From contig CAJTRU010000004.1 in NCBI GenBank assembly GCA_910579085.1, positions 83,047 to 106,661 of the forward strand: a stretch of 23,615 nucleotides of DNA. Direction: 5' to 3'. Origin of the DNA: an uncultured Lachnospiraceae bacterium (GTDB lineage Bacteria; Bacillota; Clostridia; Lachnospirales; Lachnospiraceae). A model generated the notes under the pieces. That model was not told the origin of the DNA and did not search any database. It worked only from the letters and a program-made list of their open reading frames with translations. This document shows, piece after piece, positions 1 through 8,055 of the stretch; the first letter of the stretch is position 1, and each line of letters begins with the position of its first letter. The position numbers were made by a program, and so were the translations under genes.

Positions 1-14
1 GGCTTTATTTGTAA

Positions 15-44
15 TTGTCAAATACTGACAAATTATGCTATAAT
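15..44 (+). promoter_or_regulatory. Promoter of the OPT transporter gene
   Basis: The -35 box TTGTCA (15-20) is followed after 18 bases by a perfect -10 box TATAAT (39-44), preceded by TGC, which makes an extended -10. Transcription should begin near base 51. A perfect inverted repeat, TTGTCA-AATAC-TGACAA (15-31), covers the -35 box and part of the spacer and could be a repressor operator. It does not fit the CodY consensus by eye. This is a sequence reading only. Confidence 0.7.
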
Positions 45-55
45 TATTAATATTT

Positions 56-131
56 TTAATTCTGTGAAAAGTGCTGCTTGCACAGAATTAATTTTTACAA
101 ATACCTTCCAATTTGCAGCACAGAAATGAGG
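56..131 (+). promoter_or_regulatory. Structured 5' leader of the OPT gene, possible attenuator or riboswitch
   Basis: Between the promoter and the start codon at 138 the RNA can form an 11-bp stem (56-66 with 81-91) followed by five U residues (92-96), which resembles an intrinsic terminator with an AU-rich stem. Its 14-base loop holds GTGCTGC (71-77), perfectly complementary to GCAGCAC (115-121), which lies just before the ribosome binding site GAGG (128-131). The two helices could coexist as a pseudoknot. CACAGAA also occurs twice (81-87 and 119-125), so the strand at 60-66 has two possible partners. I do not recognise a known RNA family. Confidence 0.45.
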
Positions 132-137
132 ATTAAA

Positions 138-2042
138 ATGGCAAATAGTAAGAACTTCAAACCATATGTTCCGGCAGACAAGGTAATGCCTGAATTTACG
201 CTTACTTCCGTAATCCTTGGAGCATTGCTCGCTGTTATTTTCGGCGGCGCTAATGCATATATAGGACTACGTGTAGGAATGACTGTATCAGCGTCCATAC
301 CTGCAGCAGTTGTTTCTATGGGTATTATACGGAAAATTTTAAGAAAAGATTCTATTCTTGAGAACAATATGGTACAAACTATCGGCTCTGCCGGTGAGTC
401 CCTTGCCGCTGGTGCAATATTTACACTTCCAGCGCTTTTTATGTGGGCAGATGAAAACAGTTCAATAGCTGTCCCGCACTTCCTGGAAATAGCAGCTATC
501 ACAATTTGTGGCGGCCTGCTTGGTGTGCTTTTTATGGTTCCGCTGCGTACAGCTCTTATTGTGGAAGAACATGGCACACTCCCGTTCCCAGAAGGTACAG
601 CATGTGCAGAAGTACTTCTTGCTGGTGAGAGTGGCGGGTCTAAATCTAAAATTGTATTTTCAGGACTTGGAATTTCTGCAGCTTATAAATTTATAGCTGA
701 CGGGCTGCGTCTTTTCCCTTCTGAAACCCACTGGGAAATTAATAAGTTTAAAGGTTCAGGCTTTGGTATAGATGTACTTCCTGCACTTGCTGGTGTTGGT
801 TATATCTGTGGAATTAAAATAGCTGGCTATATGTTTTCGGGTGGTATTATTGCATGGTTTGTACTTATGCCCCTTATATCACTGTTTGGAGGAGATGCAA
901 TAATGCCTCCTTCTGATAAATTAATCAGTGAAATGTCTTCAAACCAAATATGGAGCAGTTATATACGCTATATCGGGGCAGGTGCAGTTGCAGCAGGAGG
1001 TATTATAAGCCTTTTAAAAACACTTCCAACAATAGTAAAAACATTTAGCAAGGCAATAACAGGATTTGGACATAAAGAAGCAGAAAGCATGCGTACAAAC
1101 AGAGACCTTCCTATGCCTGTTGTAGTTGGGGGAGCACTGCTTATAGCTATTATAATATGGATTATGCCATCAGTACCAATAAGTTTCCTTGGTGCTCTTA
1201 TAATCGTAATATTTGGTTTCTTCTTTGCCACAGTATCAAGCCGCATGGTCGGGCTTGTTGGTTCTTCTAACAATCCTGTATCTGGTATGGCAATTGCAAC
1301 TCTTCTTATTGCAACTGCACTTTTAAAAGCTACTGGCACAGACGGATATAAAGGAATGGCATCAGCTATATGTATTGGTACAGTAATATGTATTGTTGCC
1401 GCAATGGCAGGTGATACATCACAGGATTTAAAGACTGGTTATATAGTAGGCGCAACACCTGTATACCAGCAAATTGGTGAATTAATTGGTGCAGTAATAT
1501 CAGGTCTTGCAATAGGCGGCATAATGTACCTTCTTAACAATGCGTGGGGCTATGGTTCTACCGAACTTTCCGCACCACAGGCATCACTTATGAAACTTGT
1601 AGTAGAAGGTGTTATGGGTGGTTCATTGCCTTGGGGGCTTGTATTCTGTGGTGTTGGTGTTGCAATTGCTATAGAAGTACTTGGGCTTCCTATACTTCCA
1701 GTTGCTATAGGCCTTTATCTTCCTATACATCTTTCATCACCTATATTTATAGGCGGTGTAATACGCTGGTTCTTAGAAAACAAAAAGAAAAACAGCTCAG
1801 ACAGTGAACGTAAATCTGTTATTGAAAATGGTATTTTATACAGTTCAGGGCTTATTGCTGGTGAAGGCTTCGTGGGCATATTGCTCGCTGTACTGGCAAT
1901 TATACCATTTAAGGATGATACAGTTGCAGGATTTATTAACCTTGGAGGAATACTTGGCAACACAGGCGGAATTATATTCTTTATACTGCTTCTTGCAACA
2001 CTTGTATATTTCTCCCTGCATAAAGACAGCGCAGCAGATTAA
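138..2042 (+). CDS. OPT-family oligopeptide transporter
   Basis: This is a polytopic membrane protein of 634 residues, expected to import small peptides with cations across the cytoplasmic membrane. Hydrophobic segments run through nearly the whole length. Two stretches are typical of the OPT superfamily: SNNPVSGM near residue 376 and GDTSQDLKTGYIVGATP near residue 425. The reading frame opens earlier with TTG at 78, but the ATG at 138 has ATGAGG six bases upstream and begins MANSKNFKPYVPADK, so 138 is preferred. The pqqD-like gene follows after 26 bases and a dipeptidase lies further downstream, which agrees with peptide uptake. Expression is probably governed by the extended -10 promoter and the foldable leader. 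The substrate cannot be told; some OPT members carry metal chelates instead of peptides. Confidence 0.9.
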   Translation: MANSKNFKPYVPADKVMPEFTLTSVILGALLAVIFGGANAYIGLRVGMTVSASIPAAVVSMGIIRKILRKDSILENNMVQTIGSAGESLAAGAIFTLPALFMWADENSSIAVPHFLEIAAITICGGLLGVLFMVPLRTALIVEEHGTLPFPEGTACAEVLLAGESGGSKSKIVFSGLGISAAYKFIADGLRLFPSETHWEINKFKGSGFGIDVLPALAGVGYICGIKIAGYMFSGGIIAWFVLMPLISLFGGDAIMPPSDKLISEMSSNQIWSSYIRYIGAGAVAAGGIISLLKTLPTIVKTFSKAITGFGHKEAESMRTNRDLPMPVVVGGALLIAIIIWIMPSVPISFLGALIIVIFGFFFATVSSRMVGLVGSSNNPVSGMAIATLLIATALLKATGTDGYKGMASAICIGTVICIVAAMAGDTSQDLKTGYIVGATPVYQQIGELIGAVISGLAIGGIMYLLNNAWGYGSTELSAPQASLMKLVVEGVMGGSLPWGLVFCGVGVAIAIEVLGLPILPVAIGLYLPIHLSSPIFIGGVIRWFLENKKKNSSDSERKSVIENGILYSSGLIAGEGFVGILLAVLAIIPFKDDTVAGFINLGGILGNTGGIIFFILLLATLVYFSLHKDSAAD

Positions 2043-2068
2043 ACCTTATAATAGAAAGGCAGCCTGCA

Positions 2069-2428
2069 ATGGCAAAACACAGAACAAAAAAAATACCACA
2101 AAATTATATGGATATGGTAATGTTCCGCAACCCTGTATATAAATGGTCAGAAAATGAAGAAGGGTTAGTTATAATTGATGTTATTAACCAGGGACTGCAC
2201 CATAAAATAGCACAGAAGTTTTTCCATAAGCCAGAGATAAGCCATATTTCCCTTGACAAATATGGCTCTGTCCTCTGGAAATCAATTAATGGAAGAAATA
2301 CTGTTTATGATGTATTAAATATTATGTCAGAAACATTTCCTGATGAAAAAAAAAGTATGCTTAAACGTGTTATTTCATTTATGCATACCTTGCAGGTTAA
2401 TAAATATATATACCAGATGAAAGGATAA
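2069..2428 (+). CDS. PqqD-like (RRE-fold) small protein
   Basis: This 119-residue soluble protein resembles the PqqD family, winged-helix proteins that bind precursor peptides for modifying enzymes (RiPP recognition elements). The recognisable core is LDKYGSVLWKSINGRNTVYD (about residues 62-81), then a helical section with an aliphatic pattern ending HTLQVNKYIY. The basic N-terminus (MAKHRTKK) is not a signal peptide. The ATG at 2069 has GAAAGG nine bases upstream. It sits 26 bases after the OPT gene, so the two are probably cotranscribed. No radical SAM enzyme or precursor peptide is seen nearby. A role in binding peptides delivered by the transporter is inference; homologues of this type are often found without a RiPP cluster. 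Confidence 0.75.
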   Translation: MAKHRTKKIPQNYMDMVMFRNPVYKWSENEEGLVIIDVINQGLHHKIAQKFFHKPEISHISLDKYGSVLWKSINGRNTVYDVLNIMSETFPDEKKSMLKRVISFMHTLQVNKYIYQMKG

Positions 2429-2445
2429 TTTTTATATGGTATAAT
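2417..2445 (+). promoter_or_regulatory. Candidate pepD promoter
   Basis: A perfect TATAAT (2440-2445) is preceded by TGG, an extended -10. A weak -35, ATGAAA (2417-2422), stands 17 bases upstream, inside the end of the pqqD-like gene. The 65-base gap before pepD therefore allows independent transcription of pepD, although read-through from the OPT operon is not excluded because no terminator is seen. Confidence 0.5.
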
Positions 2446-2493
2446 ACATGGCAGGATTGTACAAGCAATAAAATAATTAAAAGGAGTAGTAAA

Positions 2494-3987
2494 ATGGGTA
2501 TTTTATCAAATTTAGAACCAGAAGCTGTATTCAGGTATTTTGAAAAAATATGCAGCATACCACACGGTTCAGGCAATACAAATAAGATAAGCAATTTCTG
2601 TGTTTCGTTTGCAAAGGAACACGGGCTAAAATACCAAAAAGACAGCCATAATAATGTAATAATATGGAAAGACGGCTCACCAGGCTATGAAAACTCCCCT
2701 GCTGTAATGCTACAAGGCCATCTTGATATGGTATGTGAAAAAGAAACGGACTGCAAATTTGATTTTGAAAAATACGGACTAAATTTACAGCTTAAGGATG
2801 GTTTTATATCTGCCAAAGGCACTACACTTGGCGGTGATGACGGAATTGCAATAGCCTATGCACTTGCAATACTCGAATCAGATAACATACCCCACCCTCC
2901 ACTTGAAGCAGTATTTACAACAGATGAAGAAGTTGGAATGATCGGCGCTGCTGCTATTGATGCTTCACCTCTCAAATCACGTATTATGCTTAATATTGAT
3001 TCTGAAGAAGAGGGTTATCTGCTTGCAAGCTGTGCTGGTGGTGCTGCCGTTACTGTTGAAATCCCTGTAAAAAGAAAAAGTGTAAATGGGAAATGTGCAG
3101 ATATCTGGATAAAAGGCCTTAAAGGCGGACACTCTGGTGTTGAAATAGATAAAGGACGTGCCAATTCAAATGTACTTATGGGCAGGACACTTTATTCACT
3201 CTCCAAGAAGTTCCAATTTAATATAATGACCATATATGGAGGGCTTAAAGATAATGCAATCCCAAGGGAAACATATTCCAGGGTTATTTTTAGTGAAAGC
3301 ACAAATATGGAAGAAGTCCAGAAACACCTAGAAGAGTTAAATAAAATATATTCTAATGAATATTCTTCTACGGATGCTGGTATAAAAATTGTTGTAAAAA
3401 CAGAAGATAAACCTGGCAGTTATGGTGCATTTTATAACAAATCCACTTCAAAGGTTATAGCTGCACTTGTCAGCCTTCCTAATGGAATACAGCGTATGAG
3501 CCATGATATAGAAGGGCTTGTACAGACTTCCCTTAACCTTGGTAAATTAGATAAAGTTGCCCTTGACACAGATAACCGTACCAGCCACAGGGACTATCCT
3601 TTATGTGTACGTTTTAATTACTCCTTAAGAAGCAGCATAAGCACTGAAAAGGAAGAACTGGCAGACCGTATAAAGTGCCTGGCAGAAGCGCTTGGTGGGA
3701 CTGCATCTTTGAATGGTGACTACCCTGCATGGGAATACAGAAAAGACTCCCCGCTCCGTGACCTTATGACAGAAGTATTTGAAGAACAGTATGGAAGAAA
3801 ACCTGTAATACAGGCAATACATGCCGGGCTTGAATGTGGGCTTTTTGCTGGCAAGCTCCCAGGACTTGACTGTATATCATATGGCCCTGATATTAAAAAT
3901 ATCCATACACCACAAGAGTCACTAGATGTAGAGAGTGTAAAAAGAACATGGGAATACACCCTTGAAATACTTAAACGTTTAAAATAA
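2494..3987 (+). CDS. pepD: Aminoacyl-histidine dipeptidase (Xaa-His dipeptidase), M20C
   Basis: This cytosolic zinc peptidase splits Xaa-His and other dipeptides. Its 497 residues are close to the family length of about 485. The metal and catalytic motifs are in order: GHLDMV with His76, GGDDG with Asp115/Asp116, TTDEEVG with Glu145 (likely general base) and Glu146, a conserved DSEEEG stretch, and HAGLECG with His443 near the C-terminus. The lid/dimerisation domain of M20 enzymes fills the middle (about 185-400). The start at 2494 has AAGGAG seven bases upstream. Following a peptide transporter, it would release amino acids from imported dipeptides; this is inferred from position. No truncation or missing catalytic residue is visible. 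Confidence 0.93.
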   Translation: MGILSNLEPEAVFRYFEKICSIPHGSGNTNKISNFCVSFAKEHGLKYQKDSHNNVIIWKDGSPGYENSPAVMLQGHLDMVCEKETDCKFDFEKYGLNLQLKDGFISAKGTTLGGDDGIAIAYALAILESDNIPHPPLEAVFTTDEEVGMIGAAAIDASPLKSRIMLNIDSEEEGYLLASCAGGAAVTVEIPVKRKSVNGKCADIWIKGLKGGHSGVEIDKGRANSNVLMGRTLYSLSKKFQFNIMTIYGGLKDNAIPRETYSRVIFSESTNMEEVQKHLEELNKIYSNEYSSTDAGIKIVVKTEDKPGSYGAFYNKSTSKVIAALVSLPNGIQRMSHDIEGLVQTSLNLGKLDKVALDTDNRTSHRDYPLCVRFNYSLRSSISTEKEELADRIKCLAEALGGTASLNGDYPAWEYRKDSPLRDLMTEVFEEQYGRKPVIQAIHAGLECGLFAGKLPGLDCISYGPDIKNIHTPQESLDVESVKRTWEYTLEILKRLK

Positions 3988-4008
3988 ATAATCCTTTCCA
4001 GTACTATT

Positions 4009-4052
4009 GCGGATGTAAATGGTTTCCGCCAGAAGAAACCATCTGCATCCGC
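4009..4052 (+). terminator. Long stem-loop after pepD, possible terminator
   Basis: Bases 4009-4026 pair with 4035-4052 over 18 positions, with one G-U wobble and one A-C mismatch, leaving the 8-base loop CGCCAGAA. It starts 21 bases after the pepD stop codon. The run that follows (ATAGTTGTTATAG) is poor in consecutive U, so intrinsic termination may be weak. An RNA 3'-end stabiliser is an alternative. The feoB promoter starts five bases later. Confidence 0.55.
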
Positions 4053-4056
4053 ATAG

Positions 4057-4085
4057 TTGTTATAGCTGGTTTTCTATGTTATAAT
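4057..4085 (+). promoter_or_regulatory. Promoter of the feoAB fusion gene
   Basis: TTGTTA (4057-4062), a 17-base spacer and a perfect TATAAT (4080-4085) form a good sigma-A promoter. The start point should be near 4092, giving a leader of roughly 110 bases before the ATG at 4204. I looked for a Fur-type inverted repeat (TGATAAT and relatives) around the promoter and did not find a convincing one. Confidence 0.65.
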
Positions 4086-4203
4086 GTCTTACTGTAATTT
4101 AACCTTATTAAGCCAGCCCTTTAAAATGCACACTTCTTAAATGGTGGGTTTGTTTTTCCAGGGCTTGCATAAAAATTACTTTAATCCAGAAAGGGAAATT
4201 AAG

Positions 4204-6543
4204 ATGACACTAAAAGAACTGGAAATTGGCAAAACAGCAGATATAATATCTACTGGCGGAGAGGGTGCATTAAGGCAGCACTTTCTTGATATGGGACTTA
4301 TCCCTGGTGCTGAAGTTACAATGGTTAAATTCGCGCCTATGGGAGACCCTCTGGAATTAAAAATACATGGATACGAGCTTACACTCAGGGTCGCGGATGC
4401 AGATAAAATTGAGATAAATAATATACGTGAAACAGAAATAGAAAAAAACATTCCTAAAAAACATAAAGCCATGCCGCACCCAGGGCTTGGTGAAGGCGGC
4501 AGATACCATATAAAAGCAGATGAACACCCACTTCCTAAAGGGCAGGTACTGGAATTTGCCCTTGCAGGAAACCAGAACTGCGGAAAGACAACATTATTTA
4601 ACAGGCTTACAGGTTCTAACCAGCATGTTGGCAACTTCCCAGGGGTAACTGTTGACAGGAAAAGTGGTGTAATAAAAGGGCATACAGATACACTTATTAC
4701 TGATTTGCCAGGAATATATTCAATGTCACCATATAGCAATGAAGAAATTGTCACAAGGGAATTTTTATTAAAAGACCATCCTCTTGGGATTATAAATATC
4801 GTGGATGCCTCAAATATTGAAAGAAACCTCTATCTTACAATGCAGCTTCTGGAACTTGGAATTCCTATGGTAGTTGCGCTTAATATGATGGATGAGGTAA
4901 GGGAGAACGGTGGCTCTATATTAATTAACGAAATGGAAGAAATGTTAGGCGTCCCTGTTATTCCTATATCTGCTGCTAAAAATGAAGGTGTAGATGAACT
5001 GGCAGACCATGCCATACATGTTGCCAGATACCAGGAATGTCCAAGAAAAATAGACTTCTGCAATGGTGGTGATGGCAGCAGTGCTGTACATAGATGTATA
5101 CATGGAATTATGCACCTGGTGGAAGACCATGCAAAGGCAGCAGGCATTTCAGTGCGTTTTGCTGCCAGCAAACTTGCAGAAGGTGACAAACTTATTTTAG
5201 ACAGCCTGGATTTGGCACAAAATGAAAAAGAAATGTTAGAACATATAATACTACAGATGGAAGAAGAATGTGGGCTTGACAGGGCGGCTGCCATTGCCAA
5301 TATGAGGTTTTCTTTTATTAAACGTATTTGCAGTGCTGCTGTAATAAAACCCAGGGAAAGCAGGGAACATGTCCGCAGCCGTAAAATTGACCAGGTTCTT
5401 ACTGGAAAATACACCGCAATCCCTATGTTTATACTTATTATGGCTGTTGTATTCTGGCTTACATTTGATGTAATTGGAGTACTGCTTTCAGATATACTGA
5501 ATATTGGTATTACAAAACTCTCAGAATGGACAGCCCAGGCACTTGAAGCCGCCAATGTAAATTCTGTACTACATTCATTAATAATTGATGGGATTTTCAA
5601 TGGTGTTGGCAGTGTATTAGGATTTCTTCCAATTATTGTAACATTATTCTTCTTCCTTTCAATACTGGAAGACAGCGGTTATATGGCACGTGTAGCATTT
5701 GTACTAGATAAACTTTTAAGAAAAATTGGATTATCAGGCAGAAGCATAGTACCTATGCTTGTAGGATTTGGATGTACAGTTCCAGGTGTTATGGCAAGCA
5801 GAACGTTGTCATCAGAGCGTGACAGAAAGATGACCATTCTTTTAACCCCGTTTATGAGCTGTTCCGCCAAACTCCCAGTTTATGGATTTTTTACCGCAGC
5901 ATTTTTTCCAGGACATGGTGCACTTATTATGGTTGGCTTGTACTTCTTTGGAATATTAGCAGGAATTCTTATGGCGCTAATACTAAAAAGAACTATATTC
6001 CAGGGAGAAGCCGTGCCATTTGTTATGGAACTCCCTAATTACCGTATGCCAGGCGCTAAAAATGTATGCCAGCTCTTATGGGAAAAGGCAAAAGACTTCT
6101 TACAAAGGGCATTTACAGTTATTTTTATAGCAACTATAGCCATCTGGTTCTTACAGACATTTGACATACGCTTAAATGTTGTAAATGACTCCCATAACAG
6201 TATGCTCGCATCCCTTGCAGGCGTTATTGCACCAGTATTCAAACCACTTGGATTTGGTGACTGGAGGATTTCCACAGCTCTTCTTACAGGTTTTATGGCA
6301 AAAGAAAGCATAGTATCAATTCTTTCAGTTTTAACCGGCTCTACAGACGTCCTTTTAAATATGCTTACAACCGCAGGTGCTGCATCACTTCTTGTGTTCT
6401 GCCTTTTATATACGCCTTGTATTGCTGCTGTTGCATCTATAAAAAGGGAACTTGGCGGCAAATGGGCACTTGCTGTTGTTGTTTGCCAGTGTGTTACAGC
6501 ATGGGTTGCCTCATGGATTATTTACTTGGTTTTAACGCTATAA
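4204..6543 (+). CDS. feoB: Ferrous iron transporter, FeoA-FeoB fusion
   Basis: This 779-residue protein takes up Fe2+ through the cytoplasmic membrane. Residues 1-75 are a FeoA-type SH3-like domain (LRQHFLDMGLIPGAEV), joined by a short linker to the FeoB G domain. The G motifs are GNQNCGKT (122-129), DLPG (167-170) and NMMD (227-230). Membrane segments begin near residue 400 and carry two Gate regions with conserved cysteines (GCTVPG, MSCSAKLP) and a C-terminal LLYTPC. The frame is open back to an ATG at 4141, but 4204 has AAAGGG eight bases upstream and gives the natural FeoA N-terminus MTLKELEIGK. The 3' end overlaps the convergent prmA gene by 26 bases. FeoC is not seen; fused FeoA-FeoB proteins are known in some Firmicutes and other bacteria. 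Confidence 0.93.
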   Translation: MTLKELEIGKTADIISTGGEGALRQHFLDMGLIPGAEVTMVKFAPMGDPLELKIHGYELTLRVADADKIEINNIRETEIEKNIPKKHKAMPHPGLGEGGRYHIKADEHPLPKGQVLEFALAGNQNCGKTTLFNRLTGSNQHVGNFPGVTVDRKSGVIKGHTDTLITDLPGIYSMSPYSNEEIVTREFLLKDHPLGIINIVDASNIERNLYLTMQLLELGIPMVVALNMMDEVRENGGSILINEMEEMLGVPVIPISAAKNEGVDELADHAIHVARYQECPRKIDFCNGGDGSSAVHRCIHGIMHLVEDHAKAAGISVRFAASKLAEGDKLILDSLDLAQNEKEMLEHIILQMEEECGLDRAAAIANMRFSFIKRICSAAVIKPRESREHVRSRKIDQVLTGKYTAIPMFILIMAVVFWLTFDVIGVLLSDILNIGITKLSEWTAQALEAANVNSVLHSLIIDGIFNGVGSVLGFLPIIVTLFFFLSILEDSGYMARVAFVLDKLLRKIGLSGRSIVPMLVGFGCTVPGVMASRTLSSERDRKMTILLTPFMSCSAKLPVYGFFTAAFFPGHGALIMVGLYFFGILAGILMALILKRTIFQGEAVPFVMELPNYRMPGAKNVCQLLWEKAKDFLQRAFTVIFIATIAIWFLQTFDIRLNVVNDSHNSMLASLAGVIAPVFKPLGFGDWRISTALLTGFMAKESIVSILSVLTGSTDVLLNMLTTAGAASLLVFCLLYTPCIAAVASIKRELGGKWALAVVVCQCVTAWVASWIIYLVLTL

Positions 6544-7555
6544 ATGATACCCATTCACCAAGTGTATTTTTACTAATAACTTTGAAATTATTATTTAACA
6601 GTGCTTCTTCTACTTCACCAGCCTTTTCCGCAAGTATGCCAGAAGAGATAAAAAGACCATTATCTTTTATATACCTGCCAATATGGCTGGCAAGAAGCAC
6701 AATCACATCTGCAAGTATATTTGCCACAGCAATATCAAAAAGGCCACTATGGTTTTCAGTTATAATATTACCATCTTCGAGTATATTTGCTTTAAAAACC
6801 TTTATTCTGTCCTCACTTATATTATTAATTCTGGCATTTTCAATGGCAGCACTGACAGCCGCCGGGTCAATATCAAGACAGAAAGCAGATTTTGCACCAC
6901 ATAAAAGTGCGCTTATTGCAAGAATTCCGCTTCCACATCCAGCATCGAGAATTTCAGTTCCAGGTGTTATATAATCTTTAAGTGAAAGCAGGCACAGTTT
7001 TGTAGTTTCATGTGTCCCTGTACCAAACGCAGAACCAGGGTCTATTTCAAGAATAATATCATCTTCCCCCGCACCAGCAGGTATCTCCTCCCATGTAGGT
7101 TTAATTATAATATTATCAGCGATACGGAATGGCTTAAAATTCTCTTTCCACTTATCCTTCCATTCCGAATCATCCTCTATAGAATATTTAATTTCAGGTA
7201 CTGGCACAGGAATAAATTCCTGCATTTCAATAATACGTGACTGGATTTTGCCAATAATTTCACCAGGAACAGGAACTGCACTATCCTCCATGCGTCCGTC
7301 ACGCAGGGAAGAACCTGTACTAAAGAAAACAGTATCACTATTACCAGGTGCTTCTGTATAAAACGTAAGTATGGAAGTGCCATCATCAAAACCCATATCA
7401 GCAGGAATATCTGTATACATCTGTTTCTCCTCTTTCTCTGTCAGTGGCACATGGTCTGTTATTTCATAGCCATTAATATCCATACTGCAAAGAATATCCC
7501 CAATAATATTTGCATATTTAGTTGTGGTGTGTATCTGGTACTTAATCCATTTCAT
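6518..7555 (-). CDS. prmA: Ribosomal protein L11 methyltransferase
   Basis: PrmA trimethylates ribosomal protein L11 using S-adenosylmethionine. The 345-residue protein has the family layout: an N-terminal substrate-binding part (MKWIKYQIHTTTKYANIIG), a linker with WKENFKPFRI, then a Rossmann methyltransferase domain. GSAFGTGTHETT leads into motif I, LDAGCGSGILA (about residues 202-212), and VANILADVI is the motif IV region. It is a little longer than the usual 290-320 residues. AAGGAG lies seven bases before the ATG. The common neighbours dnaJ and rsmE are absent here. The last codons overlap the 3' end of feoB on the other strand. Confidence 0.93.
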   Translation of the reverse strand: MKWIKYQIHTTTKYANIIGDILCSMDINGYEITDHVPLTEKEEKQMYTDIPADMGFDDGTSILTFYTEAPGNSDTVFFSTGSSLRDGRMEDSAVPVPGEIIGKIQSRIIEMQEFIPVPVPEIKYSIEDDSEWKDKWKENFKPFRIADNIIIKPTWEEIPAGAGEDDIILEIDPGSAFGTGTHETTKLCLLSLKDYITPGTEILDAGCGSGILAISALLCGAKSAFCLDIDPAAVSAAIENARINNISEDRIKVFKANILEDGNIITENHSGLFDIAVANILADVIVLLASHIGRYIKDNGLFISSGILAEKAGEVEEALLNNNFKVISKNTLGEWVSFIALKPSK

Positions 7556-8055
7556 AGCAATTCTCCTTATTTTAAATACATATAAAATTATAATCCAGCC
7601 AGATACAAGTATAACATATTATAAAATAATTTCCACTATTCCAGAATTATGTTTATCCTGTTATTGCAAACCAGGCATGTTTCCCGTTTTATCTGTCCGC
7701 TTGGACAGCGCACGCAATGGATGTATAAAGCCTTGGAAAAACAGGGCTTAAGCACCAGCGGCACTGTACAGCTTGTTCATGGAAGCACATTTGGAATTTG
7801 CCAGCTAATCTAATCTTTGGCACTTTCCAAAAACATTTCTGTCAAAATCCCTAACTAAATGACATTGTATCAGCGAGGTTAAAGTGCCCCTTTACGAAAT
7901 AATTTATTGGAACACCAGAAACCCTGCGTCTGTCCGCCAGCACAAAATAACTGTAAATTATCCCCCTTCTTGCATTTTATCTGTTTTTTTGTTAATATTC
8001 TTTTGGAATATGCTGTTTAAAGTTATATAAATGTTATACAGAAATGAGGGATATT
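7556..8055. other. Gap of about 500 bases with possible decayed gene or mobile-element remnant
   Basis: The first 70-90 bases hold the AT-rich upstream region of prmA, with a possible extended -10 (TGT-TATACT on the minus strand, 7608-7613). Bases 7660-7960 are richer in G+C and CpG than the other intergenic DNA. They contain a 54-codon open frame (7649-7813, +) without a ribosome binding site. An inverted repeat, GGCACTTT (7819-7826) and AAAGTGCC (7881-7888), spans 70 bases. A short frame reading LNDIVSARLKCPFTK ends at a stop near 7900 and recalls the C-terminus of a transposase. CTGTCCGC occurs twice as a direct repeat. None of these is a convincing intact gene. The final 65 bases hold the argJ promoter. 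Confidence 0.35.
8003..8031 (+). promoter_or_regulatory. Candidate argJ promoter
   Basis: TTGGAA (8003-8008), a 17-base spacer and TATAAA (8026-8031) make a plausible sigma-A promoter with a very short leader. A small dyad, ATATTC-TTTTG-GAATAT (7996-8012), overlaps the -35. Its half-sites point the opposite way to those of the ArgR box (TGAAT...ATTCA), so I do not call it an ArgR operator. Confidence 0.4.

Noticed and set aside
78..137. Upstream TTG start for the OPT gene
   Set aside because: No ribosome binding site precedes the TTG, and the extra residues overlap the structured leader. The ATG at 138 has a well placed ATGAGG.
4057..4203. Fur operator or riboswitch in the feoAB leader
   Set aside because: No Fur-like inverted repeat was found. 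Short complementary segments (AGCCCT at 4115 and AGGGCT at 4160) exist but are too short to support a structured RNA.
4830..5600. 256-residue open frame antisense to feoB
   Set aside because: It is low-complexity in Ser and Ile, has no ribosome binding site and mirrors the codon pattern of feoB, as do the other antisense frames in feoB, the chemoreceptor gene and addA.
7524..7751. 75-residue open frame on the plus strand at the start of prmA and the following gap
   Set aside because: It begins antisense inside prmA, has no ribosome binding site and resembles no known family.
7996..8012. ArgR box upstream of argJ
   Set aside because: The dyad ATATTC...GAATAT has half-sites in the opposite orientation to the ArgR consensus.
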